A stretch of DNA of 8,720 nt from Cytophagales bacterium (GTDB lineage Bacteria > Bacteroidota > Bacteroidia > Cytophagales > 172606-1), in assembly GCA_025455595.1 (NCBI GenBank), contig JALOMD010000073.1, positions 1-8,720 on the forward strand, in the 5' to 3' direction. The notes beneath the pieces were generated by a model. It was not told the DNA's origin. It saw nothing but the letters and a program-made list of their open reading frames with translations, and did no database searches. Positions 5,358-8,720 of the stretch are shown here, piece by piece. The position numbers and the translations under genes were made by a program. Numbering within the stretch: the first letter of the stretch is position 1; every line of letters starts with the position of its first letter.

Positions 5358-5420
5358 CCTCTACGATACGTGTATTTCACTCGATTTAGCTCTTTTCAAA
5401 AACCCTGTAAATTAGCCTTG

Positions 5421-5440
5421 CAGCGGCTCCGGAGCCGCTG
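5421..5440. repeat. Perfect 20-nt GC-rich palindrome
   Basis: CAGCGGCTCCGGAGCCGCTG is self-complementary over all 20 bases, with no loop. It has no T run, so it is not a typical terminator. A related core (CCGGCTCGGAGCCGG) forms the terminator at 6430-6472. Its role is unknown. Confidence 0.75.
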
Positions 5441-5474
5441 GCGCGGTATTTTTCAAAAATTCCACCCAAAACGC

Positions 5475-5505
5475 TTTACTTATTGTATTTTTTACACTTA
5501 CTTTG
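5475..5505 (+). promoter_or_regulatory. Candidate promoter of the cysteine hydrolase gene
   Basis: TTACTTTG (5498-5505), followed by CGCC, matches the Bacteroidota -7 consensus TAnnTTTG with one mismatch. TTTA at 5475-5478 lies 19 bases upstream as a weak -33 element. The start of transcription would be about 45 bases before the ATG at 5556. Confidence 0.4.
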
Positions 5506-5555
5506 CGCCATCAAAACGAACGAATCCAAAACCTGCAACTTCCCAGCTTTCATCT

Positions 5556-6338
5556 ATGAAAACCGCATTCCTGATTATTGACGCGCAGTACGATTTTTGT
5601 AATCCGAACGGTGCCTTGTTTGTACCCGGCGCGGTGGAAGACATGCAGCGGTTGAGTCGGCTCATCAGCCGCAATCTCGGCAAAATTGATGCAATTTATG
5701 CTACGCTTGATACACATCCGGTCAACGACATTTCGCATCCATCGTTTTGGATTGGGGCCGACGGCCAGCCGCCCGCGCCGTTCACGATGATAACCGCTGC
5801 CGACGTGACGGCAGGCCGCTGGCGGCCGCTGCACGAGCCAGAAAAAGTGCTGCAATACCTGCAACAATTGGAGGCGCAGGGCGAATTTACGCACATCATC
5901 TGGCCCGAACACTGCCTGCACGGCTCGCGCGGCGCGGCCCTCGACGACACGCTGCTCGAAGCCCTGCGACAATTTGCCCACACGGGCCGCGAATACCGCA
6001 CGGTGGTCAAGGGCACGCATCCGCTTACCGAGCATTTCGGCATTTTCCAAGCGCAAGTTCCCTTGCCCGATGCCCCCGAAACCCAACTGAATACGCCGCT
6101 GCTGCAAGAACTGGCCTTGTTCGACCGGGTGTATCTGTGCGGCGAGGCCAAGTCGCACTGCGTGGCTACGAGCTTGAAGCAAGTGATGACGCACGCCCCG
6201 GCCTTGGCACAGAAAATGGTGATTGTGCAAGACACGATGTCGGACGTGACGGGCCTCGGCCACCTCGGCGACCCGATTTACGCCGAAGCCCGGCAACGCG
6301 GCATCGCTTTTGTCACCGCCGCCGAGGTACAATTGTAG
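5556..6338 (+). CDS. Isochorismatase/nicotinamidase-like cysteine hydrolase
   Basis: The 260-residue protein starts MKTAFLIIDAQYDF. It is a cysteine hydrolase of the isochorismatase fold, which includes nicotinamidases that split nicotinamide to nicotinate and ammonia. The catalytic triad is visible: D9 in IIDAQYDFC, K152 in VVKGTHP and C202 in LCGEAKSHCVATS. Likely metal ligands are D52, H54 and H61 in LDTHPVNDISHP. The motif IWPEHCLHGSRGAAL (115-129) corresponds to the WPxHCxxGxxG signature of nicotinamidases. It is longer than typical bacterial PncA (about 190-215 residues), with inserts around 62-110 and 155-185, and closer in size to eukaryote-like nicotinamidases; I therefore do not name it pncA. 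No signal peptide is seen, so it is cytoplasmic. The ATG at 5556 begins the fold; the upstream in-frame stretch is intergenic. Confidence 0.88.
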   Translation: MKTAFLIIDAQYDFCNPNGALFVPGAVEDMQRLSRLISRNLGKIDAIYATLDTHPVNDISHPSFWIGADGQPPAPFTMITAADVTAGRWRPLHEPEKVLQYLQQLEAQGEFTHIIWPEHCLHGSRGAALDDTLLEALRQFAHTGREYRTVVKGTHPLTEHFGIFQAQVPLPDAPETQLNTPLLQELALFDRVYLCGEAKSHCVATSLKQVMTHAPALAQKMVIVQDTMSDVTGLGHLGDPIYAEARQRGIAFVTAAEVQL

Positions 6339-6349
6339 CCCCCTCCCGG

Positions 6350-6409
6350 CCTCCCCCAAGGGGAGGAGTTATTTTCTCTCCCTCTCCTTCGGAGACGGGT
6401 CGGGGGTGA
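6350..6409 (+). repeat. G/C hairpin modules downstream of the cysteine hydrolase
   Basis: CCTCCCC (6350-6356) pairs with GGGGAGG (6360-6366) and is followed by AGTTATTTT, a weak terminator-like hairpin. The same kind of sequence (CCTCCCAAGGAGGAGTTTTC) follows the TIM-barrel gene at 5079-5098. Next, CCCTCTCCTTCGGAGACGGG with CGGGGGTGA (6380-6409) is a diverged copy of the module that forms the peroxiredoxin terminator at 1559-1590. Confidence 0.6.
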
Positions 6410-6429
6410 AACTGCTGCCCAAAACGGTT

Positions 6430-6472
6430 AACAACGAAAAACCCCGGCTCGGAGCCGGGGTTTTTCGTTGTT
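6430..6472. terminator. Bidirectional terminator between cysteine hydrolase and L31 genes
   Basis: Perfect 20-bp arms (6430-6449, AACAACGAAAAACCCCGGCT; and 6453-6472) surround a CGG loop. The inner stem is GC-rich, flanked by A5 and T5, so it can terminate transcripts from both convergent genes. It lies 13 bases past the L31 stop codon and about 90 past the hydrolase stop. Confidence 0.9.
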
Positions 6473-6485
6473 GCGCCACGCCGAA

Positions 6486-6731
6486 TTACTTCTTGTTGTA
6501 ACGTTTATTGAATTTCTCAATGCGGCCTGCGGTGTCAACCAGCACGTTTTTGCCGGTGTAGAACGGGTGCGACTGCGAGCTAACCTCGATTTTGATCACC
6601 GGATACGTGTTGCCGTCTTCCCACTGGATGGTCTCTTTCGAGGTCATGGTGGAGCGGGTCAGGAACTTGTAGTCGGCCTGCTGATCCCAAAACACAACTT
6701 GGTGATAATCGGGATGGATGTCTTTTTTCAT
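6486..6731 (-). CDS. rpmE2: 50S ribosomal protein L31 type B
   Basis: The 81-residue protein starts MKKDIHPDYHQVVFWDQQAD and contains SSQSHPFYTGKN (51-62) and GRIEKFNKRY (69-78), the hallmark segments of bacterial L31, a protein at the large-subunit central protuberance that bridges to the small subunit. It contains no cysteine, so it is the zinc-free type B paralogue rather than the zinc-binding type A with CxxC; in some bacteria type B replaces type A when zinc is scarce. The ATG at 6731 is the family start; the frame extends 56 codons upstream through the promoter and leader and is not coding there. A clear promoter (6814-6845) and terminator (6430-6472) make it a single-gene unit. Confidence 0.95.
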   Translation of the reverse strand: MKKDIHPDYHQVVFWDQQADYKFLTRSTMTSKETIQWEDGNTYPVIKIEVSSQSHPFYTGKNVLVDTAGRIEKFNKRYNKK

Positions 6732-6772
6732 GACGCGTATAAAATTGGAAGTACGATTTACGATGGACGAAG

Positions 6773-6791
6773 CCCGATTTCGGGTTTCCCG
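6773..6791 (-). promoter_or_regulatory. Overlapping alternative hairpins in the L31 leader
   Basis: CCCGAAATCGGG (6773-6784) and CGGGAAACCCG (6781-6791) are each self-complementary and share the four bases 6781-6784, so only one stem can form at a time. They lie between the L31 promoter and start codon. Both stems are short (four to five pairs); a regulatory role is a guess. Confidence 0.4.
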
Positions 6792-6813
6792 GCACTTATT
6801 CAAAAATGGGCTG

Positions 6814-6845
6814 CAAATATACCGATTCGCAAACGATTTTCGCAA
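6814..6845 (-). promoter_or_regulatory. Promoter of the L31 type B gene
   Basis: On the minus strand TATATTTG (6814-6821) is a perfect match to the Bacteroidota -7 element TAnnTTTG. TTG (6843-6845) lies 21 bases upstream, as expected for the -33 element. The predicted leader is about 75 bases. No zinc-regulator operator is recognised. Confidence 0.7.
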
Positions 6846-6903
6846 TAACCCGAAGAGAATTTTAAATGCTGGGTTCGGAAAACTGCGGTCTGTAACCAAG
6901 CGC

Positions 6904-7071
6904 TTTGGGCAAAGGCCTCACCCCCGTCCCCTCTCCCGTGGGAGAGGGGTGTGCCTTGCGTTTGGCTTCGCTCATTGTCCCCAACAGGCCTGTCCGTGCG
7001 AAAGGCTCGTATGGTTGAAAAGTCACCCCTCTCCCACGGGAGAGGGGCTGGGGGTGAGGCCTTTGCCCAAA
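6904..7071. repeat. 168-bp inverted-repeat element with 48-bp arms
   Basis: The left arm (6904-6951, beginning TTTGGGCAAAGGCCTCACCC) and right arm (7024-7071, ending GAGGCCTTTGCCCAAA) are complementary at 46 of 48 positions, around a 72-nt spacer. Each arm also contains its own hairpin (CCCCTCTCCC / GGGAGAGGGG). The outermost bases TTTGGGCAAA / TTTGCCCAAA are the inner halves of the 29-nt palindrome family. No flanking duplication or open frame is evident. On the minus strand the first hairpin may end the M1 peptidase transcript. Confidence 0.8.
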
Positions 7072-7093
7072 ACACGACTACCGCCGCCACTGC

Positions 7094-8720
7094 CTACTTT
7101 TCCGCTTCCGCCACCTTGCCCTGAATGTCTGTCAGGATGTAGTACAGGTCGGTAGCCACCTCAAAATCAGACGCTTTGCCCTCCAGCGTCAGCGTTTGCC
7201 ACTCGGTGGTGGGCGTGATGGTGCGGTAAACGGGCTTCTCGTCGCGGTCTTTTTCCGAGGCCACTTGCACCGGCATGGCAAAGCCGGGCACGTCGGCCAG
7301 CCAACGCACGCGCAGTTCCAAGTCCTTGCGACCCGTTTGCGTCAGCACGCACTGCAACGTGGGCGGCGACGGATATTTCAAGTACTGGTCGAAAAGGTAG
7401 TTCAGGTTTTGGCCGCTCTTCTGGTTGATGTAGCCGGTGATGTCGCCAGTGTGTACTTGCTTCAAGCGAAAATCCTGCTGAATGCCGCGCAAGATGCTGA
7501 ACCACAGCGAGTCGTTGGCAATGACGCTGCGCACAGTGTTGAGCATGTTGGATCCTTTGAAGTACATGTCGGTGGTCTTGAACCGGCTGTAATTCACGTT
7601 CAGCGGCCCCAGTATCGGCTCGGTGTTTTCTATCACAGCCGACTGCCCTTTGAGGTATTTCAGCGATGCCTCGCGGCCGTGCAACGCCTCCACGTACAAA
7701 GCCTCGGCGTAGGTACAAAACGACTCGTTGATCCACATTTCGCCGTGGTCGGCCATGCTCACATTGTTGCCCCAGTATTCGTGTCCCGTTTCGTGGATAA
7801 TCAGGTAGTCGAACAGCAGGCCGATGCCCGTGTTCGAGATGTCTTTGCCCGCGTAGCCCGGCCGGTAGTCGTTGCCGTAGGCGATGGCACTTTGGTGTTC
7901 CATGCCCAGATACGGCGTTTCCACCAACGCGTACCCGTCGTTCCAGAACGGATACTTGCCGAAATATTTTTCGTAAGCCGCCAGCATCGGTTTCACCTGC
8001 TTGAACTGCCGTTCGGCCTTGCCCCGGTTGTATGGCATCACGTAATAGTCCAATTGCAGTTTCTGTCCGTCGGCGGCGGTGTAGGTATCCACCATCTGCT
8101 CGTAATTGCCGATGTTCAGCGTCACGTTGTAGTTGTTGATCGGATACTGCACCCGCCAGTCGAAGCGGGCGAAGCCGCCGCGCAAGTAGCTGGTTTTGTG
8201 GAGGTTGCCGTTGCTCACGCAAATCAAGTCGGTCGGCACGTCAACGCTTATGTACATGCTGTCGGGCTCGTCGGAGAGGTGGTCTTTGCACGGCCACCAC
8301 AGGCTGGCACCGGCTCCTTCGCAGGCCACGGCCACCCACGGCTTGCCCACCTTGTCTTTGGTCCATACAAAACCGCCGTCCCACGGGGCATTTTTGGCGA
8401 TGTGCGGCCGTCCGTTGTAATGCACCACAATGGAATCCACGGTGCCTTTGACCTGCGGCGTGCCGAAGGTGACGAACACCGCATTGCTGTCGCGGCGGAA
8501 GGCGAGCGGCTTGCCCTGGTGGGTTATCTTGCTGATGTTCAGGTTTTTGTACAAATCAATCTGCATTTCACGGAAACCGGTTTCGGCCCGGTAGGCAATA
8601 ATATTATAGCCCGCAATGGAACTGTCTTTGGGATTGACGCGCAGGTTGAGGTGGTAGAACGACACATCGTAACAACTGCGGCGCGGCGACAAATAGCCGC
8701 GCAGGCTGTCGTAACGGGTG
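7094..8720 (-). CDS. M1-family zinc metallopeptidase (aminopeptidase N-like), partial (N-terminus beyond right edge)
   Basis: The frame is open from the right edge to the TAG at 7094-7096, giving 541 visible residues. Numbering from the TTG at 8692, it has the zinc motif HETGH at 300-304, with the third ligand E323 in WINESF exactly 18 residues later (HEXXH-18X-E). The exopeptidase motif appears as GMEHQ at 263-267, a variant of GAMEN common in Bacteroidota enzymes, and the catalytic tyrosine is probably Y377 in MYFKGSN. The first visible part (YDVSFYHLNLRVNPKDSSIAGYN) is the M1 N-terminal beta domain. These enzymes remove N-terminal residues from peptides and are often exported in this phylum, but the signal region lies outside the window. 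After the catalytic domain comes a short beta domain (about 435-530) and no ERAP1-like C-terminal domain, so it is a short M1 form. TTG 8692 is not the true start, because coding continues upstream (TRYDSLRGY). Confidence 0.92.
   Translation of the reverse strand, partial: TRYDSLRGYLSPRRSCYDVSFYHLNLRVNPKDSSIAGYNIIAYRAETGFREMQIDLYKNLNISKITHQGKPLAFRRDSNAVFVTFGTPQVKGTVDSIVVHYNGRPHIAKNAPWDGGFVWTKDKVGKPWVAVACEGAGASLWWPCKDHLSDEPDSMYISVDVPTDLICVSNGNLHKTSYLRGGFARFDWRVQYPINNYNVTLNIGNYEQMVDTYTAADGQKLQLDYYVMPYNRGKAERQFKQVKPMLAAYEKYFGKYPFWNDGYALVETPYLGMEHQSAIAYGNDYRPGYAGKDISNTGIGLLFDYLIIHETGHEYWGNNVSMADHGEMWINESFCTYAEALYVEALHGREASLKYLKGQSAVIENTEPILGPLNVNYSRFKTTDMYFKGSNMLNTVRSVIANDSLWFSILRGIQQDFRLKQVHTGDITGYINQKSGQNLNYLFDQYLKYPSPPTLQCVLTQTGRKDLELRVRWLADVPGFAMPVQVASEKDRDEKPVYRTITPTTEWQTLTLEGKASDFEVATDLYYILTDIQGKVAEAEK

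Larger units (their letters stand above)
5065..5555. other. Repeat-rich intergenic region before the cysteine hydrolase
   Basis: No gene is evident in these 491 bases; frames running through it are extensions or shadows of neighbours. In order: CCTCCCAAGG (5079-5088), inverted at 5225-5234 (CCTTGGGAGG); a strong bidirectional terminator (5141-5186); the MITE with its target duplication (5261-5365); a perfect 20-nt palindrome CAGCGGCTCCGGAGCCGCTG (5421-5440); a palindrome half-site CCCAAAACGC (5465-5474); and a candidate promoter (5475-5505). Confidence 0.65.
6732..7093. other. Intergenic region between L31 and the M1 peptidase
   Basis: These 362 bases hold no convincing gene. They contain the L31 leader (about 6732-6807) with two overlapping hairpins, the L31 promoter (6814-6845), and the large inverted-repeat element (6904-7071), which ends 22 bases from the stop codon of the M1 peptidase. 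Confidence 0.7.

Noticed and set aside
5550..6359. 269-codon minus-strand frame opposite the cysteine hydrolase
   Set aside because: Composition is typical of antisense shadow and no motif is visible; the plus-strand gene has a full catalytic set.
7167..8222. 351-codon frame overlapping the M1 peptidase on the same strand
   Set aside because: It is a shifted frame of the peptidase, rich in Arg, Gln and Gly, with no domain.

Overview
The window looks like chromosomal DNA of a member of the Bacteroidota, probably a Saprospirales- or Cytophagales-like lineage (inference). The evidence is a PorP/SprF-family outer-membrane protein (a family tied to type IX secretion and gliding), a TAT-signal TIM-barrel protein and M1 peptidase of types common in this phylum, weak or absent Shine-Dalgarno sequences, and at least one good Bacteroidota-type promoter (TTG, 21 nt, TATATTTG) in front of the L31 gene. 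No tRNA, rRNA, CRISPR array, phage gene or transposase is visible.

Layout from left to right: a GNAT acetyltransferase on the minus strand, cut by the left edge (1-344); a repeat-bearing non-coding stretch; a Uma2-family (DUF820) gene on the minus strand broken by frameshifting (927-1401); a 1-Cys peroxiredoxin on the minus strand (1595-2233) with a clear terminator; a divergent intergenic region; a PorP/SprF-family gene on the plus strand (2563-3600); a 0.5-kb intergenic region built almost entirely of small repeats; a secreted hydroxypyruvate-isomerase-like TIM-barrel protein on the plus strand (4105-5064); another repeat-rich gap with a strong bidirectional terminator and an 89-bp MITE; an isochorismatase/nicotinamidase-like cysteine hydrolase on the plus strand (5556-6338); a bidirectional terminator; 50S ribosomal protein L31 type B on the minus strand (6486-6731); a large inverted-repeat element; and an M1-family aminopeptidase-like zinc metallopeptidase on the minus strand, cut by the right edge (7094-8720).

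The genes do not form one pathway. They look like independent housekeeping and envelope genes, each with its own intergenic region. The GNAT protein resembles the acetyltransferase that precedes argG in Bacteroidota arginine operons, so arginine genes may lie beyond the left edge.

The unusual content is in the gaps. A 29-nt palindrome with arms GCGTTTTGGGCAAA / TTTGCCCAAAACGC occurs six times, plus half-sites, only between genes. Two MITE-like elements with perfect terminal inverted repeats and candidate target-site duplications are present (3668-3771 with CATTG; 5269-5357 with CCTCTACG). A 168-bp inverted-repeat element sits at 6904-7071, and a 7-bp tandem repeat starts right after the PorP stop codon. 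I found no convincing new multi-gene system; the repeat families are the most novel-looking material.
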